Part shown: piece by piece, positions 1 through 13,985 of the stretch
Numbering within the stretch: the stretch's first letter is position 1
How the letters are laid out: each line of letters opens with the position of its first letter
NCBI RefSeq assembly: GCF_000001735.4
Contig: NC_003075.7
Span: forward strand, 8,681,001 to 8,745,000
Source of the DNA: Arabidopsis thaliana
Lineage: Eukaryota; Streptophyta; Magnoliopsida; Brassicales; Brassicaceae
Reading direction: 5' to 3'
DNA length: 64,000 bases
Notes under the pieces: model-generated
What the model was told of the DNA's origin: nothing
The model's database searches: none
The model's input: the letters and a program-made list of their open reading frames with translations, nothing else
Translations under genes and position numbers: made by a program

Positions 1-3000
1 GAAGGTAAAGTATTCAAGAGGTTATTCTCTAGTCCCTTTAGTTGCACGGAAGAAGAAATGAAGGGTGACTGGTTATTTTGTGCATGTAGTGTTTTTTTAT
101 AGGTTTTCATTACAGAGTTCAAAAGAGGTGTTGGTTTTCTTGCAGAATGACGTTGTTGCTCGGTCCTCCTGGTTGCGGTAAAACTACTCTGTTACAAGCA
201 CTTTCTGGAAAATTTTCCGATTCTGTAAAGGTTTGACTAACAGAGTAAAAACATAAGCCTGTTGAACTAATATAAAATAATATATTGGAGATCATTAAGG
301 TTGTCTTCACTTTACAGGTTGGAGGAGAAGTATGTTACAATGGTTGCTCACTCTCAGAGTTTATTCCGGAGAAAACGTCGAGTTATATAAGTCAAAACGA
401 TCTGCATATTCCTGAGCTGAGTGTAAGAGAGACACTTGACTTCTCTGCGTGTTGTCAGGGCATCGGAAGCCGTATGGGTGAGGATCAGATTTCTGAAAGT
501 TTGAACTGAAGGATACTTTTGTGTGTTTGAACTCAGTTCACATTAACAAGCAATGGTTTATTAAACAGAAATTATGAAAGAGATCAGTAGAATGGAAAAA
601 CTCCAAGAAATCATTCCAGATCCTGCTGTAGATGCTTACATGAAGGTAAGTAATGAAATATTAAATTTGTTCTTTAAACACTGTTAAAACGTAGGCAATC
701 TCAGTTTTCCCTCTACCTTTGCTATCACAGGCAACATCTGTTGAAGGTTTGAAAAACAATTTGCAAACTGACTATATCCTAAAGGTTTGGACATAATTTG
801 CTTTCAGGGTTCTGTTTTCCTCTTTATGCTGCATTTGACATAATTTTATGAATCCATTTCCAGATCCTGGGACTCGATATCTGTGCAGATACAAGAGTTG
901 GAGATGCCACGAGACCTGGAATATCTGGTGGCGAGAAGAGGAGGTTGACAACAGGTACTTTCACTTTCTTACAGCTCCTCATAGTTTTCTGATCAGAGTT
1001 TTTAAATATCTATGTTGACTACTGTAGGGGAACTCGTTGTGGGTCCAGCTACCACCCTCTTTATGGATGAAATATCCAATGGTTTAGACAGCTCAACTAC
1101 GTTCCAAATAGTGTCATGTCTCCAACAGTTGGCACATATAGCTGAAGCCACCATACTGATTTCACTTCTTCAGCCTGCACCAGAAACGTTTGAGCTTTTT
1201 GACGATGTGATTCTTATGGGGGAAGGAAAGATAATTTACCATGCTCCACGCGCTGATATCTGCAGATTCTTTGAAGAGTTTGGATTTAAGTGTCCAGAGA
1301 GAAAAGGCGTTGCTGACTTTCTCCAAGAGGTATGGCTGTAAATTTGATCATTTTCCCTATCTATTTGTAATCATCACATGCTTCTGCTACAGATTATGTC
1401 GAAAAAGGACCAAGAACAATATTGGTGCCACAGAGACAAGCCCTACAGTTATATATCTGTTGATTCCTTCATTAATAAGTTTAAAGAATCAAATCTTGGG
1501 TTGCTGCTAAAGGAAGAACTGTCAAAGCCGTTTAATAAGTCCCAGACTCGCAAGGATGGTTTATGTTATAAAAAATATTCACTGGGTAAGTGGGAGATGC
1601 TTAAAGCTTGCTCAAGGAGAGAATTTCTTTTAATGAAACGGAATTCTTTCATTTACTTGTTCAAATCTGCACTGGTACGTTCCTCTAATCTACTTAGGAT
1701 TCCTTATCATTTACCACTGCATGCTAACCCTTTTTCTTTATGCAGTTAGTTTTTAATGCGTTAGTCACAATGACCGTTTTTCTACAAGTTGGTGCGACGA
1801 CGGATTCTCTTCATGGGAATTATCTGATGGGTTCTCTATTCACTGCTCTCTTTAGACTTCTTGCCGATGGGCTTCCAGAACTCACTCTTACTATCTCCAG
1901 ACTTGGTGTGTTCTGCAAACAGAAAGATTTGTACTTCTATCCTGCTTGGGCATATGCGATTCCTTCAATTATCTTAAAGATACCTCTATCGGTTCTCGAT
2001 TCATTCATCTGGACATTACTGACATATTATGTCATTGGTTACAGCCCCGAGGTCAAAAGGTAAACAACATTTTTGAAGATACCTTCAATGATTAATCCAA
2101 ATTCAGTAAGTAAACTACTTCTAATGGTAAGTGTTACTTTCCTTCAGGTTCTTCCTGCAGTTCCTTATCTTATCTACATTCAACCTTTCTTGTGTATCAA
2201 TGTTTCGCGCTATTGCGGCAATCTTTCGCACAATTATTGCTTCCACAATCACTGGAGCTATTTCCATATTGGTTCTCTCATTATTTGGTGGCTTCGTTAT
2301 TCCAAAATGTAAGTTTCCGGAACTTTCTTATATCAAGTTATACTTCTGCAATTTTATTATTATAATAATCTACTTGTGAGGATTGGTAGGCATCTAGTTT
2401 AGACTATTTCTAAAAATGCTCATCTTTCAGCATCAATGCCTGCTTGGCTGGGATGGGGATTCTGGCTTTCTCCCTTGTCATATGCCGAGATTGGTCTAAC
2501 CGCAAATGAATTTTTCTCTCCACGATGGAGCAAGGTAATAACTCTTCAGAAGGCTTTCACACAAGTCTAGTAACTCTAGTCTACTGATCCGCTTTATATT
2601 TTGCAATAGGTAATCTCTAGCAAGACTACGGCTGGGGAACAAATGTTAGATATTCGTGGGTTGAATTTCGGTAGGCACTCTTACTGGACAGCTTTTGGTG
2701 CTTTAGTCGGCTTTGTCTTGTTTTTCAATGCCCTCTACGTGTTGGCCCTAACGTATCAGAATAGTAAGTTCATCACACATGACAATAAATAACTCTATGA
2801 AGTGTTTTCCATCTAACATATTGATAAGATTATCTTTGCAAGTTAAGATCCCCAAAGATCCCGTGCTATCATCTCACATGAAAAGTACTCTCGGCCCATA
2901 GAAGAAGATTTTAAACCCTGCCCTAAAATCACTTCTCGAGCTAAAACAGGTATCTCTTTTTGTCAGCTATTCCATCTTTTCTATGTTTTACTAGGTCAGT

Positions 3001-5880
3001 GGCTTGCGTAATGACAAGATATCTTTTCACATCTTTCGTCTCTTTTTCATAGGAAAAATTATCTTGCCTTTTAAGCCACTCACTGTCACATTTCAAAACG
3101 TGCAGTATTATATTGAAACTCCTCAGGTAAACTCATTGTTTAAGATCAGTGTGAATGTTTTGAGATACTAAATTCTCAAACAAAGCACAAGTTTACATGT
3201 GAGTCACGTTCCTCTTAGGGAAAGACGCGACAACTTCTCTCTGATATAACAGGCGCGTTGAAGCCCGGAGTTCTCACATCTCTGATGGGTGTCAGTGGAG
3301 CAGGGAAAACGACTCTTCTTGATGTCCTTTCGGGAAGAAAAACTCGCGGTATCATCAAAGGAGAGATCAAAGTAGGCGGGTATCCTAAGGTTCAAGAAAC
3401 ATTTGCACGAGTATCAGGTTACTGTGAACAGTTTGATATTCATTCTCCTAATATAACTGTGGAAGAGTCTTTGAAATATTCTGCATGGCTTCGACTCCCC
3501 TATAACATAGATTCAAAGACAAAGAACGTACGTAATTACACTCTCAAAACGAATCGACTTAAAGAAATTGTCAGAACCTTTATCTGACTATATCTGGGAT
3601 CTGGCTTCAGGAACTCGTCAAAGAAGTCCTCGAGACAGTTGAGCTTGATGACATCAAAGATTCCGTGGTGGGACTTCCGGGAATAAGTGGTTTATCTATA
3701 GAACAACGCAAAAGGCTGACTATAGCCGTGGAGCTTGTTGCTAACCCTTCCATCATATTTATGGATGAACCTACCACAGGGCTGGACGCAAGAGCCGCCG
3801 CCATTGTTATGAGAGCTGTCAAAAATGTTGCTGAGACTGGGAGAACGGTTGTTTGCACGATCCACCAGCCGAGCATAGATATCTTTGAGACATTTGATGA
3901 GGTAAGTTGTTGAAATCATTGATTTAACCACATAGTCTAAACTTTGATCCCCCAAACAGCTTCTTATTCCCTTAATTGCAGCTGATCCTAATGAAAAATG
4001 GGGGACAGCTTGTCTACTATGGTCCTCCTGGACAGAATTCAAGTAAGGTTATCGAATACTTCGAGGTCAGTTTGTCTACAATACTAGACTAGTTTCCTCT
4101 CGGCTGAGTTTTGGATTTCACAAAATAACTTTAAGAGTACTATATATTGACAGAGCTTCTCTGGACTTCCCAAGATCCAAAAGAATTGTAATCCAGCCAC
4201 TTGGATCTTAGATATTACTAGTAAATCTGCAGAGGAAAAACTTGGAATAGATTTTTCACAATCATACAAGGATTCAACTCTGTATAAGTGAGTGTTTATG
4301 CAACAATGCTCTTACTTTTTGCATGTGTGCGTAAAAACCGATTGTTCTCATTGCTGGTTGTTCGGTCTTTTCTTGCAGGCAGAACAAAATGGTGGTTGAG
4401 CAACTGAGTTCTGCGTCTCTGGGATCAGAAGCTTTGAGGTTTCCTTCGCAATTTTCACAAACAGCTTGGGTGCAACTAAAGGCTTGCCTTTGGAAACAAC
4501 ATTACTCGTATTGGAGAAACCCTTCACACAATATAACTCGCATAGTCTTCATATTGCTCGATTCTACGTTATGTGGCCTTCTCTTCTGGCAAAAAGCTGA
4601 GGACATGTAAGTCTCTGCTCCCCATTTCGAAATATGATTGTATGCTACTAGATAGTGGAATCACAGTTTTTCTTTCTTAGAGGTAAAGTTCGAACTAAAA
4701 TGATCTTACTAGTAAACATAATTTCTCTTTTCTTCTGTATCAGGTCTTTTTTTATAGAATATTCTGTTCGTTTATGGTGGGTAAAATTTGAGTTTACCTT
4801 TGCAGAAATAATCAGCAAGATCTTATCAGCATATTTGGATCCATGTACACTCTAGTAGTCTTCCCGGGAATGAACAACTGTGCGGCAGTGATAAACTTCA
4901 TTGCAGCCGAACGCAATGTTTTCTACCGTGAAAGGTTTGCACGGATGTACTCCTCATGGGCGTATTCATTTTCTCAGGTTAACACTGTTTCCTTTAAAAA
5001 TAGGTTATGTCAACTTTTAAGAAATAGATCTTATAGCAAATCGCTTAGGCTGTTTATAATTTTCTTGGATATAGCATCCACTAGCAAATATCTCTCTACA
5101 TAATCCAGGAATTTAATGTTTTGCAGGTCCTAATTGAGGTTCCATACTCACTACTCCAGTCCCTACTATGTACGATAATTGTATATCCTACGATCGGCTA
5201 CCATATGTCCGTTTACAAGATGTTTTGGAGCTTGTACAGCATCTTCTGCTCGTTACTCATCTTCAACTACAGTGGGATGCTTATGGTTGCTTTGACGCCA
5301 AACATTCACATGGCAGTGACTCTACGCTCATCTTTTTTCTCCATGTTAAATCTGTTTGCTGGCTTTGTCATTCCAAAACAGGTAAGGCTCCCCTTATCCC
5401 CCACGCCGTTTGACATATAGCCAAGATCCAACGTATGTGTCACTTAGTGCATGTTAAACCTGTGGTCTTGTAGACTTATTGCATCAATAACCAGTAGGCT
5501 TAGAGCTATGTCAGGTCTATTTAACTCGAAATGTTGCTGCGTTGCGTGGAATATTAATTGTATATCATTCATATAAAGGCTCCTGAACACAAAAAATGTA
5601 TCGTTTTCCGTAGAAAATCCCAAAATGGTGGATATGGATGTACTACCTGAGCCCGACATCATGGGTGTTGGAAGGATTACTGAGTTCGCAATATGGAGAT
5701 GTCGACAAAGAGATATTAGTATTTGGAGAGAAGAAGAGAGTTTCAGCTTTCTTGGAGGATTACTTTGGTTACAAACATGAATCATTGGCTGTTGTGGCGT
5801 TTGTTCTCATCGCTTATCCCATTATCGTGGCAACTCTTTTTGCCTTCTTCATGAGCAAACTCAGTTTCCAAAAGAAATAG
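1..5880 (+). CDS. ABCG30: Full-size ABCG/PDR transporter, 5' end outside the window
   Basis: Plasma-membrane ATP-driven exporter/importer of the pleiotropic drug resistance class; in A. thaliana ABCG30 is reported to take part in abscisic acid uptake (recalled). The window opens at the last bases of an upstream exon (donor at about 5). Exons read: 146-230, 318-477, 569-645, 731-784, 864-954, 1028-1329, 1393-1674, 1746-2059, 2148-2308, 2431-2534, 2610-2763, 2848-2949, 3053-3126, 3219-3527, 3611-3901, 3982-4065, 4154-4287, 4379-4606, 4806-4977, 5127-5381, 5614-5880. Visible motifs: NBD1 Walker [10 protein letters not shown] with the PDR-type Cys, signature [11 protein letters not shown], Walker [15 protein letters not shown]2 Walker [10 protein letters not shown] and Walker [13 protein letters not shown]; hydrophobic segments after each NBD; C-terminal LSFQKK. 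No stop or frameshift was found. It has one intron (2950-3052) that the two downstream paralogues lack. Identity as ABCG30 comes from gene order. Confidence 0.85.
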
Positions 5881-6179
5881 TTGCTTGCTTGTAATAGTAG
5901 TAGTTCACTACACTTACTTCAGTTAGGCTTTTTTCTCTCCCACCATATCTTAAGTTATTATCAGAAACATTTTACAATTCTTATGGTCACAAATCTTGGC
6001 CGATTGCAATGGTCCTGATAATCCCATAGTGACAATCTTACACCTACACTTCGGTTTAACCGGAAAAAGCTGAGTTGGGGCAACAGATATTATTGAAGCA
6101 TACAAGAACCTTTGTTATTGGCAGAAATGATGATTCCAAACAGCCAAAGTCGAATCTTTTACATATCAAGAAAAATTCT

Positions 6180-6375
6180 TTAGAGGTGGCTAGTTTTTAC
6201 AACTATGGTACTATGGTCCAAGTGTTCGACGTAATGATACTAACCGAAAGCAACCCATTTGTTCTTTTGTTCATTGATTACTTTGTCTGTCTTATTCAGT
6301 TGCTCCATGCTTGTGAGGACTTCACATTAAAACCGTTTACTTCTTTTATCCACATTGTGAAGCCACTTGATTATC
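6180..6375 (+). repeat. ABCG-upstream repeat, copy 1
   Basis: Runs from GAGGTGGCTAG through TTGTCTGTCTTATTCAGTTG to GTGAAGCCACTTG. The same order of short blocks (GAGGCGGCTCG, ATTGATTATCTTTG, GTGAAACCAACTTG) appears immediately upstream of the second ABCG gene at 6990-7216. It looks like an older, displaced copy of the promoter-proximal segment. Confidence 0.6.
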
Positions 6376-6461
6376 ATAATATCGTCCACCATGGTTTATT
6401 TTTATTATAAACCTTATCTCATTAATTTCTGACAAATGAATCAAATATTTTTCTGATAATC

Positions 6462-6760
6462 ATGTGGGTTTTGTCCATGCACGTCTCTCTGACTGCAGAT
6501 ATGATTCGATCTGCAAAATTATTAGTTGACAAGGCTCACTCAGGGGATTGGGAAATAATACTCTCTATCAGTTGCGTAGTCAAAGTGTTCGATGAAATGC
6601 CAATGAGACATATTTGTGGTATTATTGTTAAAGGAGCCGACTTTTGTCGAAAAGATACCATCTTGATGATGCCATTGTCAACGCTTACAAGATTTGTATT
6701 ACTTTATTCATTCTTTCCTCTGTGCAGGACCGGATTTTTATTATTTTTATGGAGATGATC
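6462..6760 (+). pseudogene. Degenerate PPR-like relic
   Basis: Conceptual translation contains GDWEIILS and VVKVFDEMP, which resemble the end of one pentatricopeptide repeat and the start of the next (the usual form is ARKVFDEMPHRN). No long open frame and no start or stop context of a PPR gene is present. A second copy lies at 14790-14990, so the relic predates the ABCG tandem duplication. The family call rests on a short motif only. Confidence 0.35.
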
Positions 6761-6989
6761 ACGTGGAGCATGGGGGCTAATAATGTATACCGCGTAAGTT
6801 TTGTTAAAGTTATTATATTTACAAACATTCTGACTTCAATTAGCTTCTCCTTGTTGTTGTTCTCAAGTTGTTTGTTTTTTATAGACTTTGTTGGTTGCTT
6901 TGGGACAGTAATTTGGATTTTCACTACTGTTACATACAAGTAAGATTTTTTTTTTGAGATTTGATTCTTTTACATAACAGGATAATTCT

Positions 6990-7216
6990 TCAGAGGCGGC
7001 TCGGATTTGTTTTGTTTTGTTGTTTCTTCAAATTTGGTATATATATGGTCTAAAATGTTCGTCGTGAAAGCAACGTGTCTTTCACCTATTACTTTTTCAA
7101 TGCTCTCCCATTTGTTTATTGATTATCTTTGTTTTGTCTGTTGTTTTAGTTGGCACTTGGTCCATGATGATAGACATAAAGACCGTTGACTTGTGTGTCA
7201 ACCTTGTGAAACCAAC
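6990..7216 (+). repeat. ABCG-upstream repeat, promoter-proximal copy
   Basis: Homologous to 6180-6375 and to 13770-13985 and 15340-15556. It sits 100-330 bp before the start codon of the second ABCG gene, so it probably includes regulatory DNA carried along with the gene. Confidence 0.6.
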
Positions 7217-7257
7217 TTGGTTGTGATTAATTGTTTGCAAGCTAGCACACTAACTTG

Positions 7258-7265
7258 TATATAAA
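7258..7265 (+). promoter_or_regulatory. TATA box of second ABCG gene
   Basis: TATATAAA lies 57 bp before the ATG at 7322, in a suitable place for a short leader. The equivalent site for the third gene is at 15605-15613. Confidence 0.6.
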
Positions 7266-7321
7266 CATTCTCTTCTCTTTGTAAGTCTAATAATCCTTTT
7301 TTTCGAATTTGGTTTCTAATA

Positions 7322-10300
7322 ATGACAATGTCTCAAACAGATGGAGTTGAGTTTGCTTCTAGGAACACTAATGAAAATGGGCATGATGATGATGATCAGC
7401 TTCGGTCTCAATGGGTTGCTATTGAGAGATCACCAACATTTGAAAGAATCACTACTGCTTTGTTCTGCAAAAGAGATGAAAAAGGGAAGAAAAGCCAGAG
7501 GCGAGTCATGGATGTTTCTAAACTTGATGATCTTGATAGACGCCTGTTTATTGATGATCTCATCAGACATGTTGAGAATGATAATCATGTCTTATTGCAA
7601 AAGATTAGGAAAAGAATTGACGAGTAAGTGTACGCCTTTTGGCCGTTGACCTTTGTATTTATATGTTGTTCCTATTACATTAGAAATGTTAATTCCATGT
7701 ATTTTGTAGGGTTGGGATTGATTTACCAAAGATTGAAGCGAGGTTCAGTGATCTTTTCGTCGAAGCAGAGTGTGAGGTTGTTTACGGAAAGCCTATCCCA
7801 ACTCTTTGGAATGCTATTTCAAGCAAACTATCTGTAAGTGTCATTCAATTGCTTTGACTTGTCTTTCTATTCTCAATTCCTTCTGAGATTAGAAAATAAT
7901 GGTTGATTTTGACAGAGATTCATGTGTTCAAATCAAGCAAAGAAGATCAGCATCTTGAAAGGTGTCAGTGGCATCATAAGGCCTAAAAGGTAGATTCTTG
8001 TAGCAGAAATTTCCTAATCATTATCCAAAGAATGATTGGTTTAATTCCAGAAGAGTTAGTGGTTTTCTTGTAGAATGACTTTGTTGCTTGGTCCTCCTAG
8101 CTGTGGTAAAACCACTCTACTACTCGCATTATCTGGAAGACTCGACCCTTCTTTAAAGGTTTGGCTTCTTTTTTTTTCTCTCCTTCAAAACGTCTCTATT
8201 TTTTTTCAGAAATCATATTGGTTGCTTCCATTTTACAGACTAGAGGAGACATTAGTTACAACGGTCACTTATTTTCGGAGTTTGTTCCTGAGAAAACATC
8301 GAGTTACGTAAGTCAGAACGATCTGCATATTCCAGAGCTTAGTGTAAGAGAGACACTCGATTTTTCGGGATGTTTTCAAGGCACGGGAAGCCGTTTAGGT
8401 ATGCGTAATACTAAATTCTTATGCATTGAACTTTATTGACACTAAAAACCACTGTCTTTTGTTCATCAGAAATGACGAAAGAGATTAGTAGAAGGGAGAA
8501 ACTGAAAGGGATTGTACCAGATCCTGATATAGATGCATACATGAAGGTAAAATAACTATGGATATTTCATATGACAAGTATACATAACTTGGAACTTGTT
8601 TTGATGAATAAGAAAACATCTTTGGAATTCAACTTTTTATCATGACAGGCAGCTTCTATTGAGGGTTCAAAAACAAATCTGCAAACCGACTATATCTTAA
8701 AAGTAAGATACATTCAGAGTCTGTTCTTTTTTTTTTAATCTTTTTTATTTCATCTTTAGCTTCTACTCTTATCAGAAGTTGATTAATGCATCTGCGTTTC
8801 AGATCCTAGGACTCACTATCTGTGCAGATACACGTGTTGGAGATGCTTCGAGACCAGGAATATCTGGTGGCCAAAAGAGAAGATTAACTACAGGTACTTG
8901 TAAAATTTCACAAACTGCTTTAGGTTCCTTGCAAACATTGTTTTGATGTTTGGTATATATCTCTGTAATCTATTGCAGGTGAGATGATTGTAGGTCCAAT
9001 CAAAACTCTGTTCATGGATGAAATCTCGAATGGTTTGGATAGCTCAACTACATTCCAGATTCTATCATGTCTCCAACAGTTTGCACGTCTATCTGAAGGA
9101 ACCATACTGGTTTCACTGCTTCAGCCTGCACCAGAAACGTTTGAGCTTTTCGACGATTTGATTCTTATGGGAGAAGGAAAGATAATCTATCACGGTCCAC
9201 GGGATTTTGTATGTAGTTTCTTTGAGGATTGTGGATTTAAATGTCCAAACAGGAAATCTGTTGCTGAATTCCTTCAGGAGGTATGAATATGATAGTGATG
9301 GTACTCTCTGTTCTTGAAACTTAAATGTTCATTACGCTCTTGTGTTGCAGGTTATCTCAAGGAAAGATCAAGAACAATATTGGTGTCACATAGAAAAAAC
9401 ATATTGTTATGTCTCTATTGAGTCATTTATTGAGAAATTTAAAAAATCTGATCTTGGGCTAGAACTACAAGACAGACTCTCCAAGACATATGACAAGTCT
9501 CAGACTCAAAAGGATGGATTGTGCTTTAGAAAATACTCACTTAGTAACTGGGATATGCTTAAAGCTTGCTCAAGGAGAGAATTTCTTCTGATGAAACGTA
9601 ACTCTTTCGTTTACGTATTCAAATCTGGACTTGTAAGTTGTATTTACTTTGCCAAAAAGCTTTACTTATTTTTACCGATACATATTAAACCCATTTACCT
9701 TTTTCTGCAGTTAATTTTCATTGGATTCATTGCAATGACTGTTTATCTACGGACTGGGTCTACAAGAGATTCTCTTCATGCTAATTATCTTATGGGTTCT
9801 TTGTTCTTCTCTCTCTTTAAACTTCTTGCTGATGGACTTCCAGAACTCACATTGACAATCTCGAGAATTGCCGTGTTCTGCAAGCAAAAGGAGCTATACT
9901 TTTATCCTGCTTGGGCATATGCAATTCCTTCTGCTATTTTGAAGATACCGATCTCATTTCTTGAATCATTCCTCTGGACAATGTTGACATATTATGTCAT
10001 TGGTTACAGTCCTGAGATGGGCAGGTACTAATTTGGAACCGGTTTTTCAATGACCAATGCAAAAAGAAACCAAATTTAATATTTTTCGTTTTGCTAAACA
10101 AAAATATTTTTTCTTTCCTTCAGGTTCATTCGCCAGTTCTTGATCTTATTTGCTTTACACCTTTCATGTATATCAATGTTCCGTGCTATAGCTGCTGTCT
10201 TTCGAGATTTTGTTGTTGCCACAACCGTTGGAAGCATCTCTATAGTGCTTCTCTCAGTATTCGGAGGATTTATTGTTCGAAAACGTAAGTTTTTAACCTG

Positions 10301-13300
10301 TAACTTGAACTGTAGTAACTCGGAGGATTCACTGTAATGGTGCCCTGTTACTTTTCAGCCTCAATGCCTTCTTGGCTTGAGTGGGGATTCTGGCTTTCTC
10401 CATTGTCATATGCTGAGATTGGTCTAACTGCAAATGAATTTTTCGCTCCACGGTGGGGGAAGGTAATGAATTCTTCAGAAACCTTTCTCATTAGATAATT
10501 TTTTAGTCTATTATTGATCCTTATCATCTTTGCATTACCATTAGATAACATCTGAAAACAGAACTTTGGGGGAACAAGTTCTAGATGCTCGCGGGTTGAA
10601 CTTTGGAAATCAATCTTACTGGAATGCATTTGGCGCTTTGATTGGCTTCACACTCTTCTTCAATACTGTTTTTGCACTGGCCTTGACCTTTCTGAAGAGT
10701 AAGTTCACAAGAGATAAGAATGTGACTTAATCATGTTAGATTATAATCAATGAGAATTGATGTTTTTTCTGCAACTTCAGCTTCACAGAGGTCTCGTGTG
10801 ATTGTTTCTCATGAAAAGAACACTCAAAGCTCAGAGAATGATTCTAAAATTGCTTCCCGTTTCAAAAATGCATTGCCTTTCGAACCTCTAACTTTCACAT
10901 TTCAAGACGTACAATATATTATTGAGACTCCCCAGGTAAAGACTAAAGAGTATGCAAGATCAGTGCAAGTTTTCTTGAATCCTTTTAAACAAGATAGAGA
11001 ATTATAATGTGTGGCTATGATTTATGTGTTAAAAGGGAAAGAAGCTGCAGCTTCTCTCTGGCGTTACAGGCGCATTCAAGCCTGGTGTTCTCACTGCTTT
11101 AATGGGTGTGAGTGGCGCTGGTAAAACGACTCTGCTGGATGTTCTTTCGGGAAGGAAAACCTTCGGTGACATTAAAGGACAGATTGAAGTAGGCGGTTAC
11201 GTTAAGGTTCAAGACACATTTTCGCGGGTTTCAGGTTATTGCGAACAGTTTGATATCCATTCTCCCAACTTAACTGTCCAAGAGTCCCTGAAATACTCTG
11301 CTTGGCTTCGACTTACTTCTAACATCAGTTCAGAAACTAAGTGTGTAAGTCATTATTTGGAAAAAAAAATCCTTCCTCCCTTAAGCTTCTATTTCTGAGT
11401 ATTTTCTTGATCTTCGCTTTCAGGCAATAGTTAATGAAGTTCTTGAGACGATAGAGCTCGAGGAGATTAAAGATTCCATAGTAGGAATTCCTGGAATTAG
11501 CGGTTTAACAACAGAACAACGAAAAAGGCTAACAATAGCTGTGGAGCTTGTTTCCAATCCTTCAATAATATTTATGGATGAACCAACCACAGGATTAGAT
11601 GCAAGAGCTGCTGCAATTGTAATGAGAGCTGTGAAGAACATTGCCGAGACTGGCAGAACTGTTGTTTGCACAATTCACCAGCCAAGCATAGATATCTTCG
11701 AAGCATTTGATGAGGTAAAAACTCTGAAAGTTAAGAAAAACAATTCATCTCATTTTAACATTTCTCTTATGTATAAGTACATTATGTGACCCTTCAATTG
11801 CAGCTAATTCTGATGAAAAATGGAGGAAAAATTATCTATTACGGACCTCTTGGACAACATTCAAGCAAAGTTATTGAATACTTTATGGTCAGTTTCTATA
11901 TAATACTGAAACTGTTGCAAAAAAAGTGTGGTCTCTTCTCTACTTACAAATTATTACAATAATTTTCAACTTTAGAGGATTCATGGAGTTCCAAAACTGA
12001 AAGAAAACTCTAACCCAGCCACTTGGATACTTGACATTACTTCTAAATCATCAGAAGACAAACTTGGAGTTGATTTGGCACAAATGTACGAGGAATCGAC
12101 TTTGTTTAAGTAAGTCTAAACACAAGTATCACTTAATACTTTGGATGTTTGCCTGAAACTGATTTTGTTATTTGTTTTTAGGGAGAACAAAATGGTAATT
12201 GAGCAAACGAGATGTACATCTTTGGGATCAGAAAGATTAATCTTGTCATCACGTTATGCTCAAACGAGTTGGGAACAATTCAAAGCATGCCTCTGGAAAC
12301 AACATCTCTCTTATTGGAGAAACCCTTCCTACAACCTCACTCGCATCATTTTCATGTCTTTTACTTGTATGCTCTGTGGCATTCTTTTCTGGCAAAAAGC
12401 TAAGGAAATGTTCGTGTCTTCCCCCATCTTTCTTGAATCGGCTTTGAACCGCGTGATTTCCTTGATCTTAAAAGGTTTAGCTATTTAACCTTTTTTTACC
12501 TTTCTTCTTTGCAGAAACAATCAGCAAGATCTATTCAACGTATTTGGCTCAATGTTCACGGTGGTTCTATTCTCTGGAATAAACAATTGCTCAACAGTGT
12601 TATTTAGCGTTGCAACTGAACGAAATGTCTTCTACCGTGAAAGATTTTCCCGTATGTACAACTCATGGGCGTATTCACTTGCTCAGGTTAAAACATTTTC
12701 TCAATCAAACAATAAAAAAAGGAAAAAAAAAAAGGAAAAAAATATCAGCGTTTGTTATTGACTTTAAGGCTTAAGTTTGCAGGTGTTGGTTGAAATTCCA
12801 TACTCATTGTTCCAGTCTATTGTATATGTGATAATCGTATATCCTATGGTTGGCTATCACTGGTCGGTCTTCAAAGTGTTTTGGAGCTTCTACTCAATCT
12901 TCTGCACCTTGCTCATCTTCAACTATTTTGGCATGCTTTTAGTCGTGGTGACCCCAAACGTTCACATTGCTTTTACTCTCCGCTCTTCATTTTACGCAAT
13001 CGTCAATCTCTTTGCTGGTTATGTCATGCCAAAACCTGTAAGTCCTCTCTTACCTCTCTTCACCAAGTTTGTGAAGTTCGATTCTTATTATGTGAAAGAA
13101 AGAAAAAGAGTTAGAAACAGCATCAAGATATGAGATTTTGAGAGTTTGTGTTGTTGATGATGCAGAACATTCCGAGGTGGTGGATTTGGATGTATTACTT
13201 GAGCCCGACGTCATGGGTTTTGAACGGATTGCTCACATCGCAGTATGGAGATATGGAGAAAGAGATATTAGCATTTGGAGAAAAGAAGAAAGTTTCAGAT

Positions 13301-13432
13301 TTCTTGGAAGATTATTTTGGCTACAGATATGACTCTTTGGCTCTTGTAGCTGTTGTTCTTATTGCCTTCCCCATTCTCTTAGCATCTCTATTTGCCTTCT
13401 TCATTGGTAAACTCAATTTCCAAAAGAAGTGA
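7322..13432 (+). CDS. ABCG42: Full-size ABCG/PDR transporter, complete
   Basis: Complete 23-exon gene: 7322-7623, 7710-7833, 7916-7989, 8074-8158, 8239-8398, 8470-8546, 8649-8702, 8803-8893, 8979-9280, 9351-9632, 9711-10024, 10124-10284, 10359-10462, 10545-10698, 10781-10935, 11036-11344, 11424-11714, 11804-11887, 11976-12109, 12182-12409, 12515-12686, 12783-13037, 13166-13432. The exons sum to 4179 nt, 1392 aa plus stop. Order is NBD1 (Walker [10 protein letters not shown], signature [11 protein letters not shown], Walker [12 protein letters not shown]), six-helix domain, NBD2 ([21 protein letters not shown]), six-helix domain ending NFQKK. NBD1 Walker A has Ser where both neighbours have Gly. 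The substrate is unknown; family members export terpenoids, phenolics or hormones across the plasma membrane. The start was chosen by position after the TATA box and similarity to the next gene. No lesion was seen. Confidence 0.9.
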
Positions 13433-13769
13433 CTTAGCATTTTCCTCATATATAAAAGTTTTTGGTATTTAGAACTTAGAAGTGAGATTTTGTGTCTTAG
13501 AAAAAAAAAAAAAAAAAGAAACCCTTCCAAAATTGTTGAACAAAACAGTACAGTTGTGCAAAAACGTAACCGAATGGAACCAAACCGAATTTCTAAACGT
13601 TCAGGCCTCCTGATATTCAATAGTGAGAAACTTACAACTGCTCTTCGATTTAACCGATTCAGTCAATTTTGGGCAACCGATATTAATGAAGCATACAAGG
13701 AACCTTTGTTTATGGCAGGATTGATGATTCCAGCACTAAAAGTCGAATCTTTTACATATCAAGAAAATT

Positions 13770-13985
13770 CTTTAGAGGTGGCTAGTTTTTGTTGTTTTGT
13801 CAAGTATGGTATATATTGTCTTTAGTGTTTGACCTTGACGTAATGATTCTAACAGAAAGCAACCCCTATTTGTTTTGATCAGTTACTTTGTCTGTCTTAT
13901 TCAGTTGCTCCATGCTTGTGTGATGGACTCCACATTAAAACCGTTTACTTCTTCTATCCACATTGACATTGTCAAGCCCACTTGA
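13770..13985 (+). repeat. ABCG-upstream repeat, displaced copy
   Basis: Matches 6180-6375 closely; both are preceded by a shared block with GAAGCATACAAG and TCGAATCTTTTACATATCAA. It is the equivalent of the older promoter copy, one duplication unit later. Confidence 0.6.

Larger units (their letters stand above)
5881..7257. other. Intergenic spacer between first and second ABCG genes
   Basis: There is no intact gene. It holds two diverged copies of a promoter-like segment (about 6180-6375 and 6990-7216), a PPR-like relic (about 6462-6760), and otherwise AT-rich sequence. Much of it aligns by eye with the next ABCG spacer, so the spacer was duplicated with the gene. Confidence 0.7.
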
